Source: Variovorax sp. PAMC28562
GTDB taxonomy: Bacteria; Pseudomonadota; Gammaproteobacteria; Burkholderiales; Burkholderiaceae_C
Assembly (NCBI RefSeq): GCF_014303735.1
Contig: NZ_CP060296.1
Coordinates: forward strand, 2,057,501-2,121,500
Length of the DNA stretch: 64,000 bases
Reading direction: 5' to 3'
In this document: positions 29,492 to 40,500 of the stretch, in pieces
How the letters are laid out: each line of letters starts with the position of its first letter
Position numbering within the stretch: the stretch's first letter is position 1
Notes under the pieces: model-generated
Database searches by the model: none
What the model was told of the DNA's origin: nothing
The model's input: only the letters and a program-made list of their open reading frames with translations
Translations under genes and position numbers: made by a program

Positions 29492-31574
29492 GGTCGCCGC
29501 AGTTTCCAAGGTCGCCAAAGCGGCGCAGTCGACACCAGCAGGCCATATTTCCTTTCCATCAGACAGCGGCGGCGATGGCCGCGTCCGTGCGGTCATCGAT
29601 GCCGTGTTGCCTGCCGTCGATGCCGGCCGCTTCGCCATCAAGTGCGTTGCCGGCGACACGGTAAAGATCACCGCGCATTGCTTCACCGACGGACACGACG
29701 CGGTGCGCGCGATGCTGCGCTGGAGCGCGGATGCCGGTGATGGTGGGCGTGATTGGCACGAGGTACCGATGAAGGCGCTCGTCAACGATGTATGGGAGGC
29801 CAGCTTTGCACCGCCGTCGATAGGTCGCTTCGTCTACACGGTGGCGGCATGGGTCGATCCGTTCGAATCCTGGCATCACGAAATGGTGCGGCGGATCGAG
29901 CCCGAAGACATCCGCATCGCGTCACAGGTCGGCGCCATGGACATCATCGCCGCAGCGGAGCGGGCGCAGGCTGCGGACGGCGACACGCTCTTGCGATGGG
30001 CCAAGGCGTTGCAGACCGCGGCGCTCGACGCTGACCACGACGTGAACGCACTCAAGGCTCTGGCGCTCGACGAAACGCTGGGCGAGTTGGCCGGGCGCTA
30101 TCCGGACCGTCGCTTCGAGACGCGCTACGCCACCGAGCTACCGCTCTTCGCGGACCGCAAACGTGCGCGCTTCAGCAGCTGGTACGAGCTGTTTCCGCGT
30201 TCTGCCTCGCCCGAGCCGGGCCGACACGGTACCTTCAAGGATGTCGAGGCGCGGCTGCCGGCCATCGCCGAGATGGGTTTCGATGTCTTGTACTTTCCGC
30301 CGATCCATCCAGTCGGGCGCATGCAACGCAAGGGCAAGAACAACGCTCTCGTCGCGGGTAAAGACGATGTCGGCAGCCCGTGGGCCATCGGTGCTGCGGA
30401 AGGCGGCCACAAGTCGATCCTGGCGGAGCTGGGCACGCCGGACGATTTCAGGCAACTGGTGCAGAAGGCCACCGGCCTTGGCCTGGACATCGCGCTCGAC
30501 ATCGCCTTTCAATGCGCCCCCGACCATCCGTACGTGAAGGCGCATCCGGCGTGGTTTCGCTGGCGTCCCGACGGCACGGTGCAGTACGCCGAGAACCCAC
30601 CCAAGAAGTACCAGGACATCTACCCGTTCAACTTCGAGAGCGACGACTGGCGCGCGATGTGGGCCGAGTTGAAGAGCGTGTTCGATCACTGGATCGGCGA
30701 GGGCGTAAAGATCTTTCGCGTCGACAACCCGCACACCAAGGCGTTTCCGTTTTGGGAGTGGGTCATCGGCGAGGTCAAGAAGGAACATCCTGACGTGCTG
30801 TTCCTGGCCGAGGCTTTCACGCGGCCCAAGGTCATGCACCGGCTGGCCAAGCTGGGCTTCTCGCAGTCGTACACCTACTTCACCTGGCGCAACAGCAAGC
30901 AGGAGCTGACCGAGTACTTCACCGAACTGTCGACGGGCCCGGGCAGCGACTACTTCCGCCCCAACGTGTGGCCCAACACGCCCGACATCCTGCACGAGCA
31001 ATTGCAGGGCGGCGAGGCGTCGCTCTACATGACGCGGCTGGTGCTGGCGGCCACCTTGTCTGCCAACTACGGCATCTACGGACCGGCCTACGAATTGCGC
31101 GACCACTTGCCCCGCAGTTCCGGAAGCGAGGAATACCTCAACTCCGAGAAGTACCAGTTGCGTACCTGGAACCATGACGATGCGCAAAGCCTCGCGCCTT
31201 TTATTGCGCGGGTGAACCGTATCCGGCATGACAACCCAGCCTTGCAGGCCGACCGCAGTCTGCGGTTCTTGCCGGTCGAAAACGATCAGCTCATCGCCTA
31301 TGCCAAAGAGTCCGAAGACGGGAGCAATGTGATCGTGACCGTAGTCAACCTCGACCGTTACAACGTGCAGTCGGGCTGGATCGGTCTGGACGCTGCGTCG
31401 ATTGGCGTGGAGCCCGGCGAGTCGTTCCAGATGCACGACCTCCTGAGCAACCAGCGCTTCATCTGGCAGGGCGAATTTCACTTCGTCCAACTAGAGCCGC
31501 ATACTGTTCCCGCACATATTTTCGTGGTCCGTCGGCGCAGTCGCACCGAGCGTGATTTCGACTATTTTCTCTAG
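29463..31574 (+). CDS. glgE: Alpha-1,4-glucan:maltose-1-phosphate maltosyltransferase
   Basis: GlgE transfers maltose from maltose 1-phosphate onto growing alpha-1,4-glucan. The 703-residue protein has the diagnostic ARFSSWYELFPRS motif, PPIHPVGRMQRKGKNN, the nucleophile Asp in IFRVDNPHTKAFPFWEW and the acid Glu in LFLAEAFTRPKVM. Its N-terminus holds a roughly 35-residue Ala/Lys-rich extension before the fold. It overlaps glgB by 29 bases and is followed by the TreS-maltokinase gene that makes its donor. This is the GlgE route of glucan synthesis; no glgA or glgC lies in the window. Confidence 0.96.
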   Translation: MPKKTAPPAEVAAVSKVAKAAQSTPAGHISFPSDSGGDGRVRAVIDAVLPAVDAGRFAIKCVAGDTVKITAHCFTDGHDAVRAMLRWSADAGDGGRDWHEVPMKALVNDVWEASFAPPSIGRFVYTVAAWVDPFESWHHEMVRRIEPEDIRIASQVGAMDIIAAAERAQAADGDTLLRWAKALQTAALDADHDVNALKALALDETLGELAGRYPDRRFETRYATELPLFADRKRARFSSWYELFPRSASPEPGRHGTFKDVEARLPAIAEMGFDVLYFPPIHPVGRMQRKGKNNALVAGKDDVGSPWAIGAAEGGHKSILAELGTPDDFRQLVQKATGLGLDIALDIAFQCAPDHPYVKAHPAWFRWRPDGTVQYAENPPKKYQDIYPFNFESDDWRAMWAELKSVFDHWIGEGVKIFRVDNPHTKAFPFWEWVIGEVKKEHPDVLFLAEAFTRPKVMHRLAKLGFSQSYTYFTWRNSKQELTEYFTELSTGPGSDYFRPNVWPNTPDILHEQLQGGEASLYMTRLVLAATLSANYGIYGPAYELRDHLPRSSGSEEYLNSEKYQLRTWNHDDAQSLAPFIARVNRIRHDNPALQADRSLRFLPVENDQLIAYAKESEDGSNVIVTVVNLDRYNVQSGWIGLDAASIGVEPGESFQMHDLLSNQRFIWQGEFHFVQLEPHTVPAHIFVVRRRSRTERDFDYFL

Positions 31575-31606
31575 CCTTTTCGGTTTCAATAAAAGCCTCG
31601 ACGCCC

Positions 31607-34600
31607 ATGAATGCACCCGTGCCCGCCCTTGCCCTTGAGACACCGGAGATCGACATCAGCGACGACCCGCAGTGGTATCGCGATGCCGTGATCTACCAGC
31701 TCAACGTCAAGGCGTTTTTCGATACCAACGACGACGGCGTCGGCGACTTCAAGGGCGTGACGGCCAAGCTCGACTATGTAAAGGATCTGGGCGTCAACAC
31801 GATCTGGCTGATGCCGTTCTATCCGTCACCGCTGCGGGACGACGGCTACGACATTGCCGGATACGACGATGTGCATCCGCAGTACGGCACGCTGGCCGAC
31901 TTCCGCGAAATGATGGCCGAGGCGCACAAGCGCGGCTTGCGCGTCATCACCGAACTGGTCATCAACCACACGTCCGACCAGCATCCGTGGTTTCAAGCCG
32001 CGCGCAATGCGCCGCCCGGCTCGCCCGAGCGCAACTTCTACGTGTGGAGCGACACCGACCAGATCTATCAAGGAACCCGGATCATCTTCACCGACACGGA
32101 GAAGTCGAACTGGACCTGGGACCCGGTTGCCAAGCAATTCTTCTGGCATCGCTTTTTCAGTCATCAGCCCGACCTGAATTTCGACAACCCGGCGGTGATG
32201 GAGGCGGTGCTGAAGACCATGCGTTTCTGGCTCGACATGGGTGTCGACGGGTTCCGGCTCGACGCCATTCCCTACCTCGTGGAGCGTGACGGGACCAGCA
32301 ACGAAAACCTGCCCGAAACGCACGCCGTCATCAAGCAGCTGCGCGCCGCCATCGACGCCGAATACAAGAATCGCTTCTTGCTGGCCGAAGCGAACATGTG
32401 GCCCGAAGACGTGCGCGAATATTTCGGCGACGGCGACGAGTGCCACATGGCGTACCACTTTCCGTTGATGCCGCGCATGTACATGGCGATCGCGCAGGAG
32501 GACCGGCATCCGATCGTCGAAATCATGCAGCAGACGCCGGAGATTCCGGAAGGCTGCCAGTGGGCCATCTTCCTGCGCAACCACGACGAGCTCACGCTCG
32601 AAATGGTGACCAGCAAGGAGCGCGACTACATGTACACCATGTATGCCGCCGACATGCGGGCGCGCATCAACCTGGGCATTCGCCGCCGGCTCGCGCCGCT
32701 CATGGAAAACGACATCGATCGCGTCAAGCTCATGAACGGCATGCTGCTGTCGATGCCGGGTTCTCCGATCATTTATTACGGTGACGAAATCGGCATGGGT
32801 GACAACGTGTTCGTCGGTGACCGCAACGGCGTGCGCACCCCGATGCAATGGAGCCCCGACCGCAACGCCGGCTTCTCGCGGGCCGACCCGCAGCGGCTGT
32901 ATCTGCAGCCGATCATGGACGCGATGTACGGATACGAAGCGCTCAACGTCGAGGCGCAGGCGCGCGACAGCAGCTCGCTGCTCAACTGGACCAAGCGCAT
33001 GCTGGCGGTGCGCAAGACCAGCTTCGCCTTCGGCCGCGGCAAGCGCATTTTTTTGAAGCCGGGCAACCGCAAGATCCTCGCGTACCTGAGCGTCCACGAA
33101 GACGAAACGCTGTTGCACGTGTTCAACCTGTCGCGCGCTGCGCAGCCGGTCGAGCTCGATCTGTCGGCCTATAAAACGCGCGTGCCGGTCGAGATGCTCG
33201 GCCGCACCTCGTTCCCGCCCATCGGCGAGCTGCCTTACATGCTCACGCTGCCGTCGTTCGGCTTCTACTGGTTCCGTCTGGCGAGCGATGCCGCGATGCC
33301 GAGCTGGCACCAGGAAGAGGTGGCGCTGCAAGACCGGCCGACGCTCGTGCTGTTCGACGGCTGGACCAGCTTTTTCCGGGAGCGCGTGATGCCGTGGCGC
33401 ATGGGCATGGCCGACCGCATGCGCGTGCAGTTCGAGACCGACACGCTGCCGCGTCACATCGAAATCCAGCGCTGGTATGCGACCAAAGGTACCGCCGTGT
33501 CGCGCGCCAGGCTGGCCGACTACGCTGTCTGGGAGATGCCGGGGTCCAGCTGGATGCTGCCCATCCTGAAGCTCGACGGACCGCCGGACGACGACACTTA
33601 TTTCATGCCGCTCGCGCTTGCATGGGAAGACACCGAAGAAGAACGCGTCATGCGCCTGACGCCGGCCGCACTCGCCAAGATCCGGCAACAGGCCAATGTC
33701 GGCGTCATGGCCGATGCGTTCTACGACGAGCCTTTCTGTCGCGCTTTGGTGCAGGCGATCGAGGTCGGCAAGGAACTGACCACCGTCGGCGGCAAGATGA
33801 AGTTCAGCGCTACCGCCGCCTTCAAGGCTGCCAACATCGACGTGCGCGAGATGCCGGTGTCGCGCCCGAGTGCGATGAGCAGCAATACCGTCGTCACGCT
33901 GGACGACACCCTGTTCCTGAAGGGCTATCGCCGGCTGCGCGAGGGTGTCAACCCCGAGCTCGAGATGGGTCGTTTCCTGACCGATGTGGTGCACTACCCG
34001 AACTGCGTTCCGGTGCTGGGCGCACTCGAATACTTCGGCACCGATGGCAGCGTGATGACGCTGGCGCTGGTGCAGTCGCATGTGCAGAACCAGGGCGACG
34101 GCTGGGACTACACGCTCGGCTATCTCGAACGCTATCTGGAAGAGTTGCGTACCGCGGGCGCTGCAGCCGGCGCTGCAGCCGGCGAGGAGCTATCGACGGT
34201 CAAGGCGCATGGTGGTTTCCTGGCACTGGCTGCGATGCTGGGCAAGCGCACGGCTGAGCTGCACCTGGCGTTGGCCACGCGCACCGGCGATGCAGCCTTC
34301 GATCCCGAGCCGCTGGCGGCGGCGGACGTGGCCGGCTATCGCGACCGCGCCGTCGCCGAATCGAACAGCACGCAGGCCTTGCTGCGCGAACGCATCGGGC
34401 AGCTGCCGGCATCGGTTCAGGTCTATGCGCAGGCATTCCTGTCGAGCGGCGCGGCCCTGCAGACACAGCTCGCTGCAGCGCACGGTGCCTCGCAGGTCGG
34501 CGGCATCAAGACGCGCTACCACGGCGACTATCACCTGGGGCAGGTGCTGGTCACGGCCAACGACTTCGTCATCATCGATTTCGAGGGCGAGCCGGCCCGC

Positions 34601-34960
34601 ACCTTCCAGGAGCGGCGCGCCAAGGGTTCGCCACTGCGGGACGTGGCCGGCATGCTGCGGTCGTTCAACTACGCACGCTGGTCGGCACTGCGCCGCATCG
34701 CGCAGACCGCTGAAGAGCTGGAACGGCTCGAGCCCGACGCCAAGGCCTGGGAGTCCGCAACGCGCGATGCCTTTTTGCAAGCGTATACGGCGACCTTGTC
34801 CGGCAAGGGCGCAGCACCGATCGATATCGAATTGCTCCGTCTGTTCGAAATCGAGAAGGCGCTCTACGAACTGCGCTACGAACTCAACAATCGCATCGAC
34901 TGGGCTCAGGTTCCGCTGCAAGGCGTGCTGGCACTGATCGACTCGAACGCCGCGCGCTGA
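31607..34960 (+). CDS. treS: Trehalose synthase-maltokinase fusion
   Basis: This 1117-residue bifunctional protein interconverts trehalose and maltose (TreS, about residues 20-550) and phosphorylates maltose to maltose 1-phosphate (maltokinase/Pep2, about 580-1117). The GH13 part has DPQWYRDAVIYQLNVKAF, GFRLDAIPYL with the nucleophile, LLAEANMWPEDV and FLRNHDELT. The kinase part has HGDYHLGQVL with the catalytic Asp and VIIDFEGEPARTF with the metal-binding Asp. The substrate for GlgE is therefore produced by the gene next to it. Such TreS-Mak fusions are well known. Confidence 0.95.
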   Translation: MNAPVPALALETPEIDISDDPQWYRDAVIYQLNVKAFFDTNDDGVGDFKGVTAKLDYVKDLGVNTIWLMPFYPSPLRDDGYDIAGYDDVHPQYGTLADFREMMAEAHKRGLRVITELVINHTSDQHPWFQAARNAPPGSPERNFYVWSDTDQIYQGTRIIFTDTEKSNWTWDPVAKQFFWHRFFSHQPDLNFDNPAVMEAVLKTMRFWLDMGVDGFRLDAIPYLVERDGTSNENLPETHAVIKQLRAAIDAEYKNRFLLAEANMWPEDVREYFGDGDECHMAYHFPLMPRMYMAIAQEDRHPIVEIMQQTPEIPEGCQWAIFLRNHDELTLEMVTSKERDYMYTMYAADMRARINLGIRRRLAPLMENDIDRVKLMNGMLLSMPGSPIIYYGDEIGMGDNVFVGDRNGVRTPMQWSPDRNAGFSRADPQRLYLQPIMDAMYGYEALNVEAQARDSSSLLNWTKRMLAVRKTSFAFGRGKRIFLKPGNRKILAYLSVHEDETLLHVFNLSRAAQPVELDLSAYKTRVPVEMLGRTSFPPIGELPYMLTLPSFGFYWFRLASDAAMPSWHQEEVALQDRPTLVLFDGWTSFFRERVMPWRMGMADRMRVQFETDTLPRHIEIQRWYATKGTAVSRARLADYAVWEMPGSSWMLPILKLDGPPDDDTYFMPLALAWEDTEEERVMRLTPAALAKIRQQANVGVMADAFYDEPFCRALVQAIEVGKELTTVGGKMKFSATAAFKAANIDVREMPVSRPSAMSSNTVVTLDDTLFLKGYRRLREGVNPELEMGRFLTDVVHYPNCVPVLGALEYFGTDGSVMTLALVQSHVQNQGDGWDYTLGYLERYLEELRTAGAAAGAAAGEELSTVKAHGGFLALAAMLGKRTAELHLALATRTGDAAFDPEPLAAADVAGYRDRAVAESNSTQALLRERIGQLPASVQVYAQAFLSSGAALQTQLAAAHGASQVGGIKTRYHGDYHLGQVLVTANDFVIIDFEGEPARTFQERRAKGSPLRDVAGMLRSFNYARWSALRRIAQTAEELERLEPDAKAWESATRDAFLQAYTATLSGKGAAPIDIELLRLFEIEKALYELRYELNNRIDWAQVPLQGVLALIDSNAAR

Positions 34961-34991
34961 GGCGCGCTCGTTCCTTCACTGGAGAGACATC

Positions 34992-35696
34992 ATGGAAAGC
35001 TTCGGCATCCAACTCGAACCCTTGCGCGCCGTACTGTTTCAGGTCGGTGCCTTCATCCCGCGACTGTTGATCGCCATCGTGGTGATCATCGGTGGCTGGC
35101 TCATCGCCAAGGTGGTGCGGCTGGTCGTCACCAAGGCGTTGCGCGCCATCAACTTCAACGTGCTCACGGAGCGCGCCGGGCTCGACAACTTCTTGCGGCA
35201 GGGCGGCGTGGCGAGCGACACCACTGCCATCTTCGGCATCCTGGCGTACTGGCTCGTCATCCTCGCGGCGCTGCTGATCGCCTTCAACGGCCTGGGCCTG
35301 ACCTACATCACCGACCTGCTGGGGCGCGTGGTCTGGTTCGTGCCCAACGTGTTCGTCGCGCTGCTGGTGCTGGCCTTCGGCTCGTACTTCGCCAAGTTCG
35401 TCGGCGACACGGTGCTCGCCTATTGCCGCAACATCAAGCTGCAGGACGCGGCCTTCGTCGCCAAGCTGGCGCAATACGCGATCATGGTTTTCGTGGTGCT
35501 CATCGCGCTCGACCAGGTCAGGGTCGGCGGCGACATCGTGCGGCAAAGTTTCCTGGTGATTCTGGGCGGCATCGTTTTTGCACTGGCACTGGCCTTTGGC
35601 CTCGGCGGCAAGGACTGGGCGGCCGAACGCATCGAGCAGTGGTGGCCGCGTGACAAGAAAAAAATCAAGGACTCCATGGACGACAAGCTCCGATGA
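34992..35696 (+). CDS. Small MscS-like / TM-helix-repeat membrane protein
   Basis: This 234-residue inner-membrane protein has about five membrane segments: LLIAIVVIIGGWLIAKVVRL, AYWLVILAALLIAFNGLGL, VWFVPNVFVALLVLAFG, YAIMVFVVLIALDQ and ILGGIVFALALAFGLGGKDWA. The last one with its GLGGKD tail resembles the pore-side segment of MscS relatives and the conserved TM-helix family, but the beta and C-terminal domains of true MscS are absent. Lying inside a trehalose cluster with its own GGAGAG site, it may act in osmotic adjustment; this is inference. A scaffold or regulator role is equally open. Confidence 0.75.
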   Translation: MESFGIQLEPLRAVLFQVGAFIPRLLIAIVVIIGGWLIAKVVRLVVTKALRAINFNVLTERAGLDNFLRQGGVASDTTAIFGILAYWLVILAALLIAFNGLGLTYITDLLGRVVWFVPNVFVALLVLAFGSYFAKFVGDTVLAYCRNIKLQDAAFVAKLAQYAIMVFVVLIALDQVRVGGDIVRQSFLVILGGIVFALALAFGLGGKDWAAERIEQWWPRDKKKIKDSMDDKLR

Positions 35697-35718
35697 AAAC
35701 CACTGAAACGACCAGAGC

Positions 35719-37587
35719 ATGAAGCGCGGACACGCTATGCCTTTCGGCGCGACGGTGTTGGCCGAGGGCGGAGTCTCGTTCCGCCTGTGGGCGCCGTCGA
35801 TGACACCTGTGGTCCTGGAGCGTGAGCCGCAGGGCGGTCATACAGAGGCGCCGGTCGAGCATCAGATGCTTTTGGGTACCGATGGGTTTCACTCGGTCAC
35901 CGTCCCCGAGGCGAGTGCCGGCGACCTCTACCGCTTTCGCATGCCCGATGGATTGCGCGCGCCCGATCCGGCATCGCGCTACAACCCGAAGGATGTGCAC
36001 GGCGCCAGCCAGGTCATCGACACGGGCGCCTATGACTGGCGCGACGAAGCTTGGCGCGGCCGCCCCTGGTCGGAAGCGGTGATCTACGAATTGCATATCG
36101 GCACGTTCACGCCCGAAGGCACTTTCACGGCGGCCACCGCCCGACTTGCCGCACTCGCCGAACTGGGCGTGACGACGATCGAGGTGATGCCGCTCGCCGA
36201 CTTCCCCGGCCTGCGCAACTGGGGCTACGACGGCGTGCTGCAGTACGCACCCGATGCGACCTACGGCACACCCGACGAGCTCAAGGCGTTCGTCGACGCA
36301 GCCCACGGGTTCGGCCTGATGGTCTTGATCGACGTGGTCTACAACCACTTCGGGCCTGAAGGCAATTACCTGCATGCGTACTGCCCGCAGTTCTTCAATC
36401 CGGCGCACCAGACGCCATGGGGCGCCGCCATCAACTACGACGGCGAAGCATCGCGCACGGTACGCGACTTCTTCGTCCACAACGCGCTGTACTGGGTCGA
36501 GGAATATCACTTCGACGGTCTGCGCATGGACGCCATCCACGCCATCCGCGACGACTCGCCACAGCACATCATTCGCGAAGTGACAGAGAGCTTGCGCGCC
36601 GGTCCGGGGCGCACGCGGCACATCCATGTGGTGCTCGAAAACGAACTCAACGAAGCGTCGTTTCTGGAGCGTGACGACGATGGCCATCCGCGCGACGGCA
36701 CGGCCCAGTGGAACGACGACCTGCACCACGCGGCCCACGTGCTGACCACTGGTGAAACCGACGGCTACTACGGCGACTACGCCGACGTACCGGTCGCGCA
36801 ATTCGCCCGCGCGCTGGCGGAAGGCTTCGTCTACCAAGGCCAGCCTTCGCCTTACCGCGAAGGCGAGACGCGGGGCGAGTCGTCGATGCATTTGCCGTCG
36901 GCGGCCTTCGTATCGTTCTTGCAGACGCACGACCAAGTCGGCAACCGCGCTTTCGGCGAGCGCATTCATGCACTCGGCGACGAGGTCTTGCTGCACGCTG
37001 CTTACGCGTGCGTGCTGTTGTCGCCGCATGCACCGATGCTCTTCATGGGCGAGGAGTACGCAGCGTCGACGCCGTTCCAATACTTCTGCGATTTCGGGCC
37101 TGAGCTGGCCGATGCCGTGTCGAACGGTCGGCGCGAGGAGTTCGGTCGCTTCGCGACCTTCTCGACCGATGAAGCCCGAGCGCGCATTCCCGATCCGAAC
37201 GCCGAGTCGACGTTCCTCGCGTCGAAGCTGCGATGGGACGAGCGTGAGATCGAACCGCATGCGCGGTGGTTGCGCTTCATCGGTGATTTGCTGGCCGTGC
37301 GACAGCGTGCGGTCGTGCCGCATCTGACGGGCCTGCGCGGTGCCGGCACCTTTTCGTGCGATGGAGATGGTGGGATTCTTCGAGTCGTCTGGCAGCTCGA
37401 CGGAGAGCTTGCGGCGGCCACCACGCTCTATGTGCTGGCCAACTTCGGCCGCGACAGCGCTGACGGCATCGTCATGCCGCGCGGCCACATGATCTACAGG
37501 TCGGACGCAGAGCCGACCGGCGACGCCACCTTGCGCCTCGCGCGCGGTGGCGTTCTAGTCACCCTCGAGGAGCCTTCGAATGTCTAG
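35719..37587 (+). CDS. treZ: Malto-oligosyltrehalose trehalohydrolase
   Basis: TreZ releases trehalose from the maltooligosyl-trehalose ends made by TreY. The 622-residue protein has an N-terminal CBM48-like domain (VSFRLWAPSMTPVVLE) and a GH13 domain with FDGLRMDAIHAI (nucleophile Asp), VLENELNEA (acid Glu) and LQTHDQVGNRAFGER. It contains the typical PLADFPGLRNWGYDG. The stop overlaps the start of the MalQ-TreY gene by eight bases, so partner enzymes are made together. Confidence 0.95.
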   Translation: MKRGHAMPFGATVLAEGGVSFRLWAPSMTPVVLEREPQGGHTEAPVEHQMLLGTDGFHSVTVPEASAGDLYRFRMPDGLRAPDPASRYNPKDVHGASQVIDTGAYDWRDEAWRGRPWSEAVIYELHIGTFTPEGTFTAATARLAALAELGVTTIEVMPLADFPGLRNWGYDGVLQYAPDATYGTPDELKAFVDAAHGFGLMVLIDVVYNHFGPEGNYLHAYCPQFFNPAHQTPWGAAINYDGEASRTVRDFFVHNALYWVEEYHFDGLRMDAIHAIRDDSPQHIIREVTESLRAGPGRTRHIHVVLENELNEASFLERDDDGHPRDGTAQWNDDLHHAAHVLTTGETDGYYGDYADVPVAQFARALAEGFVYQGQPSPYREGETRGESSMHLPSAAFVSFLQTHDQVGNRAFGERIHALGDEVLLHAAYACVLLSPHAPMLFMGEEYAASTPFQYFCDFGPELADAVSNGRREEFGRFATFSTDEARARIPDPNAESTFLASKLRWDEREIEPHARWLRFIGDLLAVRQRAVVPHLTGLRGAGTFSCDGDGGILRVVWQLDGELAAATTLYVLANFGRDSADGIVMPRGHMIYRSDAEPTGDATLRLARGGVLVTLEEPSNV

Positions 37588-40500
37588 TCCCCGCGCGCAC
37601 AGCGACATCGAGGCCGTGCAGCGCCTCTGCGCGCACTTCGGTATCTCGACCGACTATCACGACGTGTGGGGCAACCACCATCGCGTCGCGCGAGAGCATC
37701 TCGTGGGCTTGCTCGCGGAGTTCGATGTGGTGCTCGACGACACGCTCGATGCGACAGCGGCACTCGATGCAGCTCAACGTGGCGACTGGTCCGAGACGCT
37801 GCCGCCGGTGCTGGCCATGCAGGCGGGCGCCGCCGAATGGTCCATCGCGCTGCGCCTGCCGGCGACCGCGCACCACGTGCGCTGGCGGCTCGAAGAAGAG
37901 GGCGGCGCAGTGCACAGCGGCGACATCGATGCGCGCGCGTTGCCCGACACCGCGTATGCGGAGCTCGATGGCACCGGCTGGTACGAACGTCGGTTGACGA
38001 TGACGCTGCGTCTGCCCGCGGGCTACCACCGTTTCAGCATCGAGGGCGCCACCGCGCCGCATGGCGGAGCCGTCGCAGGCACTTCGACTGGCATGCCAAG
38101 CGGGCTCAATGTTCACGCCACGACACTCGTCATCAGCGCGCCCGAGCACTGTCATCGGCCGGTCGCACTGCAAGGCGATGGTCGTGTCTGGGGGCCAGCG
38201 GTGCAGCTCTATTCGCTGCGCTCGCAGCACAACTGGGGCATCGGCGACTTCGGCGATCTGGCGCAACTGGTCGGCATCATGGCCGAGCGAGGCGCCGACA
38301 TCATCGGCCTGAGCCCGCTGCATGCGCTGTTCTCGCACAACCCCGCGCATGCCAGCCCGTACAGCCCGTCGTCGCGGCAGCAGATCAACGTGCTGTACAT
38401 CGACGTGCAGGCGGTCGATGAGTTCAACGCGTGCGATCCGGCGCGACGCCTGGTGCGCTCGGCCAGTTTCCAGTCGCGCCTCGCCGACCTGCGAGCGGCA
38501 TCTCTGGTCGACTATCCCGGCGTGGCTGCCGCCAAGTTCGAAGTGCTCGAACTCCTGTTCGCGCACTTCCGCGCGCAGCATGTATCGGCCGACGGCAAGA
38601 GCGCTTCGACCGATTCGCGCAGTACGCGTGGCGAAGCATTCTTCGCCTTTGTCCAAGAGCGAGGCGAGGCCTTGCGTCGGCATGCGCTGTTCGAGGCGTT
38701 GCAAGCGCACTTTCATCTGATCGACGACTCGATCTGGGGCTGGCCGGTGTGGCCCGATGCCTACCGCGACCCGGCTTCGCCCGAGGTCGCCGCATTCGCC
38801 TCGGAGCATGCCGATCGCGTGCTCTTCCATCTCTACCTGCAATGGGTCGCCGTCGAGCAACTGGTGCGGGTGAACTCGCGTTGCAAGGCGCTCGGACTCG
38901 GCATCGGTCTCTTCCTGGATCTTGCTGTGTCTGTCGATCGCGGAGGCTCCGATGTGTGGGGCGAGCCGTCGGCTTTCGGTGCTGGCGCCAGCGTCGGCGC
39001 GCCGCCGGACGAGTTCAATCCGAACGGCCAGAGCTGGGGCTTGCCGCCCTTGCGGCCAGACCATCTGCGCGCCAGCGGCTACCGCATCTTCATCGAGACC
39101 TTGCGCGCCAACATGCGCGGCGCGGGCGCCTTGCGTATCGACCACGTGATGGGGCTGATGCGCCTGTTCTGGGTGCCCCAAGGACGCACCGCACGCGATG
39201 GCGCTTATGTGCACTACGCGCTGCACGAGATGATGGCGATCGTCGCGCTCGAGAGCCAACGCAACCATTGCATGGTGGTGGGCGAAGACCTCGGCACCGT
39301 GGCCGACGAGATGCGCGCAGCGCTGTCCCGGTCCGAAGTGCATTCGTACCGGCTCTTGTACTTCGAGCGCTGGCCCAACGGCGACTTCAAAGCGCCTGCC
39401 GAGTACCCGCGTCATGCGCTGGTCGCCGTCAGCACGCACGACCTGGCCACACTGGCCGGCTGGTGGTCGAGCCACGACCTGCGCCTGCGCTGGCAACTCG
39501 GCTTGTTCCCCAATGAGCAAACCTTCGAGAAGCAATTGCTCGATCGTGCGCAGGAGCGCGTGCGCCTGCTGCTGGCGGTGCAGCATGCCGGCCTTCTCAC
39601 GGGCGAGCAGGTGGCCGAGGCGACCGGCAGCCAGACCTTGCCGGCGCTCGCGGTGCAGGCCGTGCACCTGTACCTGGCGATGGCGCCCTCGGCGCTGATG
39701 CTGGTCCAGCTCGAAGACGCTCTGGGTTCGGTCGAGCAGGCCAACTTGCCCGGCACGACCGACCAGCAACCGAACTGGCGTCGCAAGCTGCCGATCGATC
39801 TCGATGCCGTCGGTGCCGATGGCGATGCGCGCAAGCTGTTCGACGCGATGGCCGGAGTGCGACCGCGTGCAGCCGTGGCGGGTTCCGCGATGGCCGCGAG
39901 CCTGCAGACACGCGTGCCGCGCGCCACTTACCGGCTCCAGTTCCACAAGGATTTCGGCTTCGACGATGCGGTCCGCATTCTTCCGTATCTCGCGCAGCTC
40001 GGCGTGAGCCATGTGTACTGCTCGCCGATCCAGCGGGCACGCGCGGGCAGCATGCACGGCTACGACGTGGTGGCGCACGACGAAGTCAATCCGGAGATCG
40101 GCGGTGCCGAAGGCTTCGCACGATTCATCGGTGCCTTGCGGCAGCACGGGCTCGGGCAGTTGCTCGACATGGTGCCCAACCACATGGGCGTGCTGGGCGC
40201 CGACAACGCATGGTGGCTCGACGTGCTCGAGAACGGCCAGGCGTCGCACTTCGCGCAACACTTCGACATCGACTGGCAACCGCTCAACATCGAGCTCACC
40301 GGCAAGGTGCTGCTGCCCGTGCTGGGCGGCCACTACGGCGAGGTGCTGCAGAACGGCGAGATCGCGCTGCGCTTCGACGCTGCCGAGGGCAGTCTGGCGC
40401 TCAACTACTTCGAGCATCGGTTTCCGCTGGCGCCCGAGAGCTATACCGATGTGTTGCTGGCTGCATCGCGACACGTCGAAGACGCCGATGTCGCAGCGGG

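Noticed and set aside
31826..34081. Open frame of 751 codons antisense to treS
   Set aside because: Shadow of a GC-rich gene; no start context, motif or operon support.
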